From Cymodocea nodosa (lineage: Eukaryota; Streptophyta; Magnoliopsida; Alismatales; Cymodoceaceae), in NCBI GenBank assembly GCA_036874045.1, contig CM072345.1:8519501-8583500 (forward strand): a stretch of 64,000 bases of DNA, written 5' to 3'. The notes beneath the pieces were generated by a model. It had not been told where the DNA came from and did not search any database. It worked only from the letters and a program-made list of their open reading frames with translations. Made by a program: the position numbers and the translations under genes. Of this stretch, positions 24,031-35,149 are shown piece after piece; the first letter of the stretch is position 1; each line of letters starts with the position of its first letter.

Positions 24031-25236
24031 TAAGAGAACATCTACAACAAAAAAGTACCAACTACAACAAAAAAAACTAAAATATCTTAAATATGCCAAA
24101 AAGGGAAAGCATCGTGACAAGACCATTGTAAATAAGCCTCATTAAAAAATTTCACCCAAATGGAGCATGTTTATAAAAAATTCGATTTCATCTATATGGC
24201 ATTGTAAGTAATGAAGTTATAACCCCAAGTTAAAAAAATAATTACATATTTACTCTTGTAAAACTTCAAGCATACATATCTACCCCCATAACTGTCATGT
24301 ATTAGTCTTTAATGTGTTTGACAAAATCTGATGGTAGAGCAATACCATAAACCCATGTAAAGCAAAAACTACCAAAAATTGGTCCCATGTAGTGTTTTCA
24401 ATGATGTGAAAACTCGTAGCAGTCAAGTTGGGGGTATTTAAGTTGATGCTTATGAAAATTTGAAACTTCATTTACCATATCCTACCGAAATCACCTCCTA
24501 TAACATACTTGCCGAGAAATCACCTAGGGGTGTGGATACTTACTAAGCACTCGTTGACCACTTTAGCTAAAGTTGTGCACCACCCCTCTAATCTAGCTAG
24601 CAACACCCAAATAAAGGAAGGAAAGGAAATGAAATGAAAGGAAATCATTTACTATAGTTTCTGTTGTTTGTGCACAAAGGAAACAAGGGGAAAACATTTC
24701 CCCTTATTACCTTCATATAAAAACTTACATGTAACTCATTTCCTCGCTCTCCCCCTTCGAAATCGACGGAAAACATTTCCCCCGAGTTCGATCGACGAAG
24801 GAGAGAAACCCTCCCTCCCCCGAGCTCGACAAATCGACGAAGAAACCCTTGGAAAGGATCGTCATACGCTCTCTCGCCTATTCGTCGCCTCGACCTCGCC
24901 ACACGCTCTACCGCCATGCGCTCTACCGACGGGGAACAACAGGACGAAGTCAGTGCTGGTCGGGCTGCAGGGTGTGGTGAAGAAGGCGGTGGGGCTCGAC
25001 GGTTGGCATTGGCTGGTTAGTGGTGCTCTTTCTTCGCTTAGGTGAACTGATATTGATGTTGGTTTGTTGGTCTGGTTATAGATCAAAAGTGGTTTGTGGA
25101 TTTTGTTCAATGTTTGTGTGAATTTTATCGTTCCTCTTGTACCTTTTTTGATTGAGAAATTATCGTGATTTTGGGTTTCTTAGACAATGTGGTCGAAATC
25201 GATGGGATCATGTTTTGGGTTTGAGAAGTTTGGTAC
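24031..25236. repeat. Tandem duplication, copy B, left part
   Basis: It is collinear with 20588-21794 of copy A and carries the same AT-rich start, the TIR-like GTTTGTGCACA at about 24667, the GC-rich leader and exon 1 of the SAUR-like remnant. It is cut at GGTAC by the retrotransposon LTR; the rest of the unit resumes at 43140. Confidence 0.88.
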
Positions 25237-27100
25237 TGTTCGTGTTTTCCCAACACTACACTAGAAAAACTTGGATTTGTTACTTCTATTTTTTACTTAG
25301 TTAATTTATCTTTATGCCTATTCTTTCTTTTAGAAGTAAACAAACAATCTTTAATACAATTTAGATATTCATTCCAATTTGTACTTTAACTATAAATGCA
25401 CAATGTCTATTGTATCAGTGTGCAAGTACAGGTCGATCCCACAGGGAATTGCTGACGAATTTAAGAAATGTTTGATTGTGAACAATTCAAATTTATATTC
25501 AATAAGCACTCCGTTGAGTTACAGTTAACTCAACGGAGTAAGTTCGTTGAGTTATGGCTAACTCAACAGACTATCCTCGTAGACTTAAGTTAACTCCACG
25601 AGCCTGTCTCTTCTTTATAATATTGCTATTTACAGAGGAATTTGGCCAATCATTGGGCGATTCCACAGATTGTAAATAACATCAATTAAGCTTTTTAATG
25701 CTAGTTAACATTAGATTTATCATTATGCAATACTAACATTCAGATGATTCAAACAGTAACCATTAAAATCTTTAAGTTGTTTTGTATGAACCAATTTCAG
25801 TAAACTGTAAAATTAAAACTAACATACAACAATCATAAAACTGATACAGATAACATTATTTACGATACAACACAAACAATACAACACTCAAATACAATAT
25901 ACAAACAAAGATAAATTGTTTTTGGTATTTTTGTTTTGATGTGAACATGGAAATGTGCGAAATGTGAAATGTAAAGTAATTTCACTTGACAGTAAATACT
26001 TCCGACACTACTTGCAACGCGATTACACCACTGAAAATTGAACCACTTACAATTCTGTCTCCTCTCCCTATGGAAATGAGCGAGTCTAGAATTGCAAGAT
26101 GATCTGCTCTTCAGCATACAGGCATCAACCCAAAGCCAAGGCTAAAAGCTTTACGATCTCCTGAAATATGAGTCGGCGCTTGGTGAAAATGTCTTCCCTT
26201 CCCGCGACGCGATCACTCCTCACAGTGGTTGTCAGGCACTATGTTTGGCTCAAAATCGACTTGACATCAGGCAAGTATCCTCACAGACCTTCAATGATTG
26301 GTGATTATGGTGGTGATAACGATGATTGATGTGATACTTCAGAGAATCGCCGATACTGTATGCAGAAAGCTCGGTGCTCCTCCTCTGTATACACTGGTCA
26401 TCCATCGATCACACTTTCTTTTTTTCTTCTTTTCTTTTATATTTCTTCAGTGGTAACTGCATCTGTTTGAATGATCGGTTGGATTTCCTTCCTTCAGATC
26501 AACAGCGATGATTTCTTTCTCCCTGTGCGATTGAATTCCTACGTGATACGTGCGAACGTGGTTTTTCCTTCCAACTGTCTATTCCTGCAACCGCTACAGT
26601 GGCATATTAGAAAATATATAGTCCGTGGAGTTACAGATAACTCAATGGACTTCCTTCGTTGATTTAACTACAAAACACGTGCAAAAATAACAACTTAAGT
26701 TTATAACGCTAACCTAACGCGTTGCCTTAGTGTACTTTCATGTAACTCAACGCGTGCCGTTATACTAACTTAACGAGTTATAACGTAAGTAAATCTACCA
26801 GCTCTCAACACATGTCAGCAGTAGTTTAAACATAAAATAACATTTCGAAGAGTTACAGGTATAACTATCTGATGCTTAGATGCATTTTCGGATACTTAAG
26901 AATTTCACAGCCTACAATTTACTAACAGTTCATAAATGTACTAAATTAACATTAATTCTCCAAAATTAAGCATATTCTTCAATTAAAGTATATATCAGTG
27001 CAATTATAACATAATGGCTTAATTCTCATATGATAAGCTAAATATTATGCAATTAATCATCATTTAACCGTTAATAATATGCACTTTTTCATTCTAAACA
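25237..27100 (-). repeat. 3' LTR of the Athila/Tat-like element
   Basis: 1864 bp, bounded by TGTTCG and TAAACA on the + strand. It carries the palindrome ACTCCGTTGAGTTA + 4 bases + its complement at 25508-25539 and related half-sites at about 25545-25570 and 26620-26760. It aligns along its length with 41278-43139, with scattered substitutions and small indels. Confidence 0.9.
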
Positions 27101-27112
27101 CTTCCCCCATAC
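27101..27112 (-). other. Polypurine tract
   Basis: On the - strand the sequence GTATGGGGGAAG runs directly into the 3' LTR start TGTTTAG. This is the expected primer site for plus-strand DNA synthesis. Confidence 0.8.
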
Positions 27113-28870
27113 CTAAATTTTGCTAGTCCCTTAGCAAACTAAGATCTAATTAATTGGTCTTTCAAAAAGTGCTAGAATTAATTCTTCCCCTTTTGTTTTT
27201 TTCTTCTGTTTAGCATAAACATATATTCTGTATGTTTCCGTAATCAACCTGCAAAGATATTTAGAATATATGTAAATTACATACAAATTATATTATCTTC
27301 ATATAGGTGTTAACTATATTATCGTTTGTTCTTCTTTTTATCATTTGTAGTCTTGAATTTTTCAATAAGTTTTTTTAGAAGAAATTTCAACAACATACAA
27401 ATTAAAGTACAATCTGATTAAGACAAGTAGAATAAAGAATTGTATTTCCATTAAACAACTTCAAAATTCAATTCGAGATTCATATTTCAGCAATTCTAGA
27501 TAACAGAAAATATACTTGATTCATAAGATATTTGTATTTCACAAAACACTTGTATCTTTTCAGAACAGTATATGTTTTTTTCTTTTTCTTTTTTTCCTCT
27601 TTTTTTTGTACTTTAAAAGTTAATTTAACAAGCTTGAATCATGCAAGAGCTTTCTAATGTACCCATGTAATGAGCTTTCAGTCAACAATCCCAGATCTGA
27701 TCAAGATCTTAGGTTGCCAGATTTTCAGAGTCCTTTTTCAGGTCAACAATCCTTATATACCTATCTGCTCAAGTACAAAAGGCTCGTGATCAAATAAGTC
27801 AATAAACTCTCAAGGTTTTTTTTCTTTTCTTTTTTTTTTTTCTAAAAATAAATGCACACACAAAACAAAGCGTTAATCACATACTGTATATGCACGTATT
27901 TCATTAATACAGATGCAGTAAAACACCAATCTCATATAATTCTGCTTTTATCATTTACTAAAGATATGGATCCATAACAATAAGCTCATACTTTATCTGT
28001 AGTTTAATAAGACCTACACAAATCATTCTACAAGTTCAATCAGTCAAAGTAAATGTATCTTTCATCATATGTGTTTCATTTAATCTAGAATTCACATCTC
28101 AGCTCCTTCAGGACTTCAGATAATTTTCTGATTAAGCATTAAATATTCTGATTTCATTTTAAAATCGTGAAACTGTTAAACTCATGAAATTCAAAAAAAT
28201 CATAAGATACTATATCTAGATTTACATAAATAATAAATTCTATAGCATCTTCTATACCCTTCTAAATATAGCATTTAAGCAGTTTATAAAAATTTTACAG
28301 TCTCAATTATCGGATAGTTACAGCAAGTTCATAAGAATTTTCAATTTCCTCAAAACTTTGCAATACCATTTTAATTCCTTTAATTAACAAACTTACATGG
28401 CTATTAATTTAATTACCTCCCCCCCATACCTACATTTTGCATTGTCAATGTAAAAGATTTGACAATAAGTACAGTAATTGTAGCAGGCATGAATAAAGTT
28501 TTGTTTGATTTAAAATTCAGGATAAGTAATTGGTTACATACCTTGTTCCATTTGTATCTCTTTCTGCATATTCCGATTTTTGATTCTGAAAAGCTTTTCA
28601 TTCCTAGATAAACACAGAATATAAAATAAAATAACATTTAACAGTTATTAATAAATTAGTATCTTGTGTGGAACCCAAGCTCCTATGCCTTTGGTGGCTT
28701 ACAAGTAAGCTAGTTGGTTTCCCAGAACAGATACCAACAAACTGGATTGATATTTTGTTTTGTTTGTTTTTTATTTTTTATTTTATAAAATGAACATGAA
28801 AAACTTTAAATTTTTTTAAAAAAAAAATAAATAAATGTAGAATACACAACATTAAACACACAAAATCACA
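27113..28870. other. Retrotransposon 3' untranslated region with a second PPT-like tract
   Basis: AT-rich DNA without coding potential. At about 28418-28445 a second purine tract (GTATGGGGGGGAGG on the - strand) is followed by the same flanking sequence (CATACCTACATTTTGC on the + strand) as the functional PPT at 27101. An LTR does not follow it. Confidence 0.55.
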
Positions 28871-29073
28871 GCTTAAGAACATGATTGAAAAGTAGAAACA
28901 AATGGAATAAATGTATCAGTCCAAGAAAACTTTTTAGGCATAGTTCTTCTTGCTATTAATTCTGTTTTAATGCAGTTCTTGGTCATTTTTAATTTGTAAA
29001 CATGCAATATATTATAAATTCCAAATACGAGTGTATTACCATTAATGATATGTAATGTATTAATGATATTACA

Positions 29074-29148
29074 TACATTGTAGTATAGTGGTAAGTATTC
29101 CCGCCTGTCACGCGGGCGACCCGGGTTCGATCCTCGGCAACGGCGCCA
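29074..29148 (+). tRNA. tRNA-Asp(GTC)-like sequence with encoded CCA, acceptor stem damaged
   Basis: It is 72 bases of tRNA-Asp with anticodon GTC at 29107-29109, an intact anticodon stem (CCCGC/GCGGG) and a T arm with one G-T pair. The 5' acceptor strand TACATTG pairs at only four of seven positions with CAACGGC. CCA follows directly at 29146-29148. Plant nuclear tRNA genes do not encode CCA, so this looks like a copy of a mature tRNA made by reverse transcription, lying antisense inside the retrotransposon in the same sense as its PBS. It is unlikely to be a working gene. Confidence 0.75.
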
Positions 29149-29188
29149 GAAAGGGATCCTTTCTGGTTCCAAGGTAATGTAGCAGTTT

Positions 29189-30099
29189 CTATTTCTACAT
29201 CTATTTCAATATACTCCTTTTCCCACTTCCATTCATTCATGTCTTCCATAATCCATATTTGAAATTTCATCAATTCATTACACCATCTTATCAGACATAA
29301 AGTAGGATCATCTCCTTCATTATACCACATTCCTATTTGAATTTTATTAAATTTTTCAGATGGTGGTTTAGCTATTTCACTTGGTGCAGGTAAAATTTCT
29401 ATATAATCATCATAACTGTCTATGCTCACTATGTATAAATCAGATCTATATGTTATTGATATCTCCGTGACTAAATAAATATAATCATCAAGTATGACAT
29501 GTGTTTGGTTAATTAATGATTTCTGTCCTAGATATATTATAATGTTTTCATTCCAAGATCTGTTCAGAAAATTATACACACTTAAGTGTAAATCTTCACC
29601 CCAATTTCCTGTAGGTCTCCAATAATATAATTTTTCAGGAATTGCAGAATTTTTATCAGAAAATATTAAAGGTGACCCACAATTTTCAGTTGGTGCTTCA
29701 AATATATTAGGTCTTCCTATATTACATTCTTCTCCTGTTATAAAATTTCTTATCAAAATCTCAGGTAATGATAAACTTGCATACCTTGTCTCATCTTGTA
29801 TATGATTAATCCTTCATCTATCCCCATAATATGACTCATTCCTTCTAATGCATTGGGTGAAATTCCAGTAGTTTCTTTCATAGCCAGATATTCATGGTAT
29901 TTGAACTACGATTAAATGACCTCCATATGAATCCATCTCTAATCTTAGTCATTTTTGCAGCTTGTAGTCCCTGAAAATATTTTTCTTCAATACAGTCTTT
30001 AATTTCCTTTGATACACAACACATCCTACATAGATCTTTAGCTGACAAGTTACTTAGTATTTCCCTTTGTGCATCCAACGGTAATTGCATTAATTTCAT
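29189..30099 (-). pseudogene. Captured plant F-box protein gene, frameshifted
   Basis: It starts at 30099. Residues about 5-45 form an F-box (LPLDAQREILSNLSAKDLCR, then CVSKEIKDCI), the part that binds SKP1 in SCF ubiquitin ligases. A stop after MNIWL at about 29879 and at least one frameshift between 29756 and 29880 break it. The rest (29756-29189) reads as an F-box-associated domain with KLYYWRPTGNWGEDLHL, VILDDYIYLV and KIQIGMWYNEGDDPTLCLI, a putative substrate-binding region. The open frame then runs into the antisense tRNA-Asp sequence. It sits between the displaced gag and the PPT, in element orientation, with a spacer of palindromic repeats before it. Capture of a host gene is the simplest reading; the natural substrate is unknown. 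Confidence 0.75.
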
Positions 30100-30159
30100 T
30101 TGTCAATTCTGTAAAATAAAAACAAAAATTTAGCAGAGACAAAAATTAACATAACTATT

Positions 30160-30232
30160 GCACACCCTCGTGGAGTTAAGGCATAACTCAACGGACTAAG
30201 TTCGTTGAGTTAAAAATTAACTCTACAATACT
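30160..30232. repeat. Palindromic CGTTGAGTTA spacer between gag block and F-box gene
   Basis: It contains GTGGAGTTA, TAACTCAACGGACT and TTCGTTGAGTTA in close array. These are the same half-sites as in the LTR palindrome. Confidence 0.7.
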
Positions 30233-30294
30233 ATTAACTTAAAATAAAAATAAAAACATATATACATACAGATAGTTGCTTCAGATATGCTGCT

Positions 30295-31571
30295 TCATTT
30301 AGCTGCCCTCCCAGAAGAGGTATCAATTTCATTAACCGTTCTATTGACAGGATTAGGTATAGCTTGTATTGGCAATCCTCTAGTAGGTCTAACTTCCATT
30401 GGTTCCTTCTGTCTAAGTGGTATATTTCTATTCTGATTTTGATTTGCAGCATTTCCAAATATAAATTCTAGACGATTGTTTACTTGTTGGATTATCTTTT
30501 CTAATTTCTCTATTCTAGCTCCTTGTTCAATTAATACTTCATAACTTATGTTCTTCTCATTTATATTTTCTCCTCCCTGGAAATTGTTATTTCTCCAAGA
30601 TAAATTCGGGTGATTTCTCCAATTAGGATTATAAGAATTTCCCAAGTTATCTCTCTGGTTTCTAGCATAAATAATATCTAAGTCATTTATGTTTGTATTC
30701 TTTTCTGCTAGCTTTTGATTTAATGATAACTCTTCTATTTTCTTTGTTAATTCATTTAATTTCACCTCAAGCATAGTATTGGAATCTATTTCATGCATTC
30801 CTCTTGGAATAATCTTTTATCTACAATAGCTTCAACCAAATTTTCCCACTCTGCAGTTCTTTTTGCAAAATTTTCTAAATATGCCCATGCTTCTTCACTA
30901 CATAATTTTAAAAATCCATTTTGACAAGTAGATTCTAATAAAGATTTCGTTGAAACATCTATGCCTTCATAAATTATGGCTATTAATTGTGTTTTACTCG
31001 TTGCATGATGTGGACATTGAGTCAGTAAATCTTTAAATCTTTCAAAATATTTCCAGAATGATTCACCCTGTTTTTGGCTACACATTAATATTTCTTTCTT
31101 CTTTTTAATCGTTTGATGTGTTGGATAGTATTTTTCCAGAAAAACAGAGCAAAATTCAGTCAATGTATAAATTGAATCAGGCGACAGAGTATATAACCAT
31201 CTCTTAGCTGTATCTTTTAAAGCAAAAGAGATATATCTAAGTTTAATAGCATCTATACTTATGTTCGGCATTCTCATCATTTGACAAACTTCGTTAAATT
31301 CTCTAAGGAAATAATAGGAATCCTCTCTTTCTAATCCATGAAAATATGGCAATTGACAAATATAATTAGATTTCAGTTCAAACCTATCTCCGTCAAAGTT
31401 TGGCAATCGAATACATGAAGGTTCATCAATTAATTCAGGATACAGAATCTCTCCTAATGGTTTTTCTACTGGAGCAGTCATCTCTACGTTTTCTTTTAAA
31501 GAAAGGTTAGCTACACCCCAAAGAATTTCGTTAAAGTTCAGTTCAGAAAATTTTTCAGTACTCCTTTGCAA
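30295..31571 (-). pseudogene. Second gag block (Athila/Tat-like capsid region), displaced
   Basis: The first open part (31571-30786) is a retrotransposon gag domain: FALKDTAKRWLYTLSPDSI, FLEKYYPTHQTIKKKKEIL, QGESFWKYFERFKDLLTQCP. The second (30798-30295) overlaps it in another frame and holds IDSNTMLEVKLNELTKKIEE and SYNPNWRNHPNLSWRNN. This order is that of an Athila-type gag, with one frameshift near 30.79 kb. The zinc knuckle normally found between those two segments is absent; a knuckle is instead found near the PBS at about 41.12 kb. Gag normally lies just after the PBS and before pol, but here it follows integrase. Confidence 0.8.
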
Positions 31572-31979
31572 TGAAAATTCCTAGATAGGTGTTCTTACTA
31601 ATCGCTTAGTGCTTAGAGAATGAGTCCATGTGCTCATAAACAAATAGCAGAAGATTAATTACATACTAGTCTGAAGCTTTCCATTCTATAAATATTTGTT
31701 GTCGGATGAAGGTTGAATCAGCTGCTTCTCCTTCTAGTTCCTCCAACGCTTTCTCCTTTCTCTTAAAAGTGCTGGTAACTCATAAATAACATTCTGTTTC
31801 ATATATATACTGTACATCCATAAAGTGAATAAATCTCGTTGCAAGAATGTGTCTTGCAACGTGCATCGTGGTTCCTGTTTTAATAGGTACGTGTACCACT
31901 ACTAATTTCAAATTTTGGTAATCGCTAAACCGACGAAGTTTCGTTTGTGGTTAAAAGAATAACCGTTCTGCTTAATCTA

Positions 31980-32155
31980 CGAACTAACCTCGTTGAGTTA
32001 CAGATTACTTAATAGAACACAGTCGATTACTGTTGCTAACTCCACAGACTAATTTCGTTGAGTTACAAATAACTCAACGGAGTGACCTTATATTATATTA
32101 ATTACCTCGTGGAGTTACAGTTAACTCAACGGAATTACTTCGTTGAGTTAACACT
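31980..32155. repeat. Palindromic CGTTGAGTTA spacer upstream of the displaced gag
   Basis: Five or more half-sites CGT(T/G)GAGTTA and TAACTCAACGG alternate, several paired as short palindromes (for example at about 32055-32080 and 32105-32130). Confidence 0.75.
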
Positions 32156-32620
32156 TGGCAACTTCTAAGTTTCACTCTCGTAAGTTTTCTATTCTGTTTT
32201 TTTTTTTTCTTTGTTTTTCATTCTGGTAACTGTAATAAAGTTAAATCTATGTCATTAATGCCTCATTTTGATTAAAATACATTTAAATCTGAACATTATA
32301 CAAAGATTTAAATTGCATGTCATTTTATGTTATGCAGAATTTACATTTTACCTTATAACATGTAGAAATTTTTAAGCAGTTATCCTGTCATTCAGCAAAT
32401 TGTAAATCTGTTACATATTCATAAAGTTCCACAAATTACATAATATTCAATAAATTCCATTCATTTCACATTCAAATACGTATGAAAATTGCATATGAAA
32501 AATTATATTCATTAATATGAATCAATTACATTACAAGTACATTATACAATTTCATACAATTTTACACAAGTAGACGAACAATACAATTTAATCTCTATGC
32601 CTAAGTTCATCTACTTCCTT

Positions 32621-34834
32621 CTAGAGTTTTTCTAATTGCTGCTCTAATTGATTTATCATCTCTACTGCTCCTGCAATTTCTCTAGAAGGTACAGCTAATT
32701 CTGTAGTTACAAAATTTCTGTATTCTTTCACTGAAATGGTTCTAGATCTTATCTTTTTTGATGTCCATTTAGTGAAATCAATACTATCCACCATCAGCAG
32801 TGGAATCAAATCTCCATAAAATAATTTCTTCTTCACTATTTTCAGCTTGGAGATAAAAACTACAGACCAATTTATTTAGATCTTATTTACAATTGCATAC
32901 GTGGCCCATTTGACAAATTGACTTAATTCTATGTCATGGCCCTATCATTGATAGACATTCTTAATCAGAATGTTAGCTACCATGTGTGCTTTACCATTTA
33001 AATGCTTCAATCTGTTTAATAATGGCACACCAGGATTGATAGCTAAACAATCCTTAATTTCCTGCTCAGTCCATTCAACTGCAGTTGTATCTTCCAAAAT
33101 TTTTGTTCTTTCATTCTTTAAACCAAATATGTTGTGGAGAAGCTCTGGTGTTATCTGTACATCAGCTTCCTCCACATTTGAAATTAATCCTCCTTCTCCT
33201 TCTCTTAAATTTGCATAGAAATAGGACACTAAATTCTCATATACTGCATGCCCTCTTTCTTGAGATATAAATTGCAGTAGACATTGGAATTCAAATAGAT
33301 CTTTGATTTCTTGCATTCCATCCCAATTTACTGGTCTACTGTAAATAATATTGTAACCCCTTATTTCTTGGTATTTGGTATAAGCTTCCTGATTACAAAA
33401 ATGTACTTCATTCAAAATTGTTGTTTCAGTCGGGTCAGGAAGGTGACTTTGTTGCTCCAGAGGGGTTTGCTCTTGCTCTTCCTCTAGTATAGGCTGCATT
33501 TGGACATTCTCTTCAGATTCCTGAATTTTTGCTTTTGCTTCTGTCTGTGGTGGTGAGCCGGTAGAATTCTCCACTCTGTCTTGAATTCTTTCCATAATTT
33601 GCTAAAGAGTTTCTTGCTCTTCAGTGAAATCTGTGAAATTATTTTTGTGCAAATGGATTCTTTCAGCCTCTTCATTTTCTACTCTTTTTTCTTCCTCCTG
33701 ACTACCAATCTGTTCTGTTACTGTTCTTTCTAATTTTGTAGCAGATTAGGATGAAGTCACGAGCAATTCAGTTTCTACCCTAATTTCTGTTTCTTCTTGT
33801 ACAGGTTGCAAACTAATTTCAGCCTGATTTTTTTCTTTTCTTTGCTCCTCCTGCTCCTCCTCAGATTTAGATAGCAGGTTAATAAAAATCTGCTCCACAG
33901 GCCTTGTAAAAATTGGTACTTCAGATTTAATTTCTTTATAATCAGACACTTTTTCTTTTTCTTTCTTTTTTCTGATTAGTTGTGTCTGTTCTTCCTCTTC
34001 ATCTTCTGAAATTAAATCTACAAAAATAGGCTCTGTAGGCTTTCAAACAACAGGTACTGGCTCTTCCTGTTTAATTCTTCCAATAATTGTTGGTCTCGAA
34101 GGACTAGCTTCAGCTTCTTTTACAACATCTCTAACAGCAGTTCTAGCAGTAGCTTCTTGATGTTGTTCCACTTTAATTTTATATTGGGCTTTCAACTTTT
34201 CTGCAGCCCTCTTTTTGTATAGTGCATCAAATACCAGGTGTACTTTAGCCACTACCAAATCTTCTGATTCTCCTTGGTTTTTTTCAACTTGAACCAGTTC
34301 TGCAAATTCTCTTATTTCTTCTTCAGTCAAAGACCCCATCATTTCTGCTCGTGCCAATGGCTTAAATGGTGGAACTGAAGGTCCAGACTGCTGCTCCTCA
34401 GGAACAGGTCTTTCAGCAGTTGGTTCCTCCCGTTCTTCAGTTGCCTCTTCATTTGTTTTCCTTTCTTGCTCCCAGATCACCCGTTTAGCTTGTCTACAGA
34501 TTCGTCTTTTGAACCAGAGTCGGGACTTACGCTGGATTAATTCTAGGGCAACTTCATAACTTGGCCTTATTAGTCTTTCCTTGCTTACAGCTATTTCTGT
34601 TGCTATTCTGATTCATGTTTCCATTATTTGAGGTATTTGTATATCCATATCTACTAAATCTCTTCTAAACTTGAAAAGTTCTGATTCTACCTTTTGTAGC
34701 TCTTTCTCTCTTGTCGTATTTCTGATCTTCTGCCGCGTGTGCCACTCTTCTGATTTTTTCAAAAATTCTGATGTATCAACATCTTCACAGAATTCAGGCG
34801 TCATCTTCCTCATCGTGGAGTTACACAACAACAC
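32621..34834 (-). pseudogene. Extra retrotransposon ORF with plant transposon protein-type domain
   Basis: A series of open segments (34834-34613, 34480-34043, 33949-33746, 33675-32945, 32836-32621) is broken by stops. The first two thirds are highly charged, Glu- and Gln-rich and probably coiled or disordered. The segment at about 33400-32945 (EVHFCNQEAYTKYQEIRGYN, LVSYFYANLREGEGG, ITPELLHNIFGL) resembles the putative plant transposon protein domain found in extra ORFs of Tat/Athila-lineage elements. Its function is not known. It lies between integrase and the displaced gag, bracketed by palindromic spacers. Confidence 0.6.
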
Positions 34835-34984
34835 AGAATCGCTCTAATTTCTACTGTTCTAGATTCTAAATGATTTGTCGAATAATGCCCCCAAAACCCT
34901 AGGTTTTAGTTTAAATAATAACTAAGTTTAGGCAAGTAATCGGGTCATTTCCTGAACCAACTATTAATAGTTTATCTGCGGTCT

Positions 34985-35090
34985 TAGCTACAGTACTCTG
35001 TTGTGTTACAGGTAACTCAACGGAATAAGCTCATTGACTAACTCAAGACCTAACGGAGTATGCTCGTTGAGTTAAGCGTAACTCAACAGA
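34985..35090. repeat. Palindromic CGTTGAGTTA spacer downstream of the integrase region
   Basis: GTAACTCAACGG, CTCGTTGAGTTA and GTAACTCAACAGACT follow one another within 100 bases. This is the same array type as in the LTRs. Confidence 0.7.
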
Positions 35091-35149
35091 CTCCCCGTAC
35101 AAGCAATTATAATAATAAAAATATTACAGAGAATAGTTTTTCTGTTTTT

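Noticed and set aside
28873-29172. Open frame with GSNPGRPRDRR
   Set aside because: This is the antisense of the tRNA-Asp body, a common false protein, not a gene.
32945-33595. Extra retrotransposon ORF as an envelope protein
   Set aside because: No signal peptide, membrane segment or cysteine pattern is visible; the plant transposon protein-type domain fits better.
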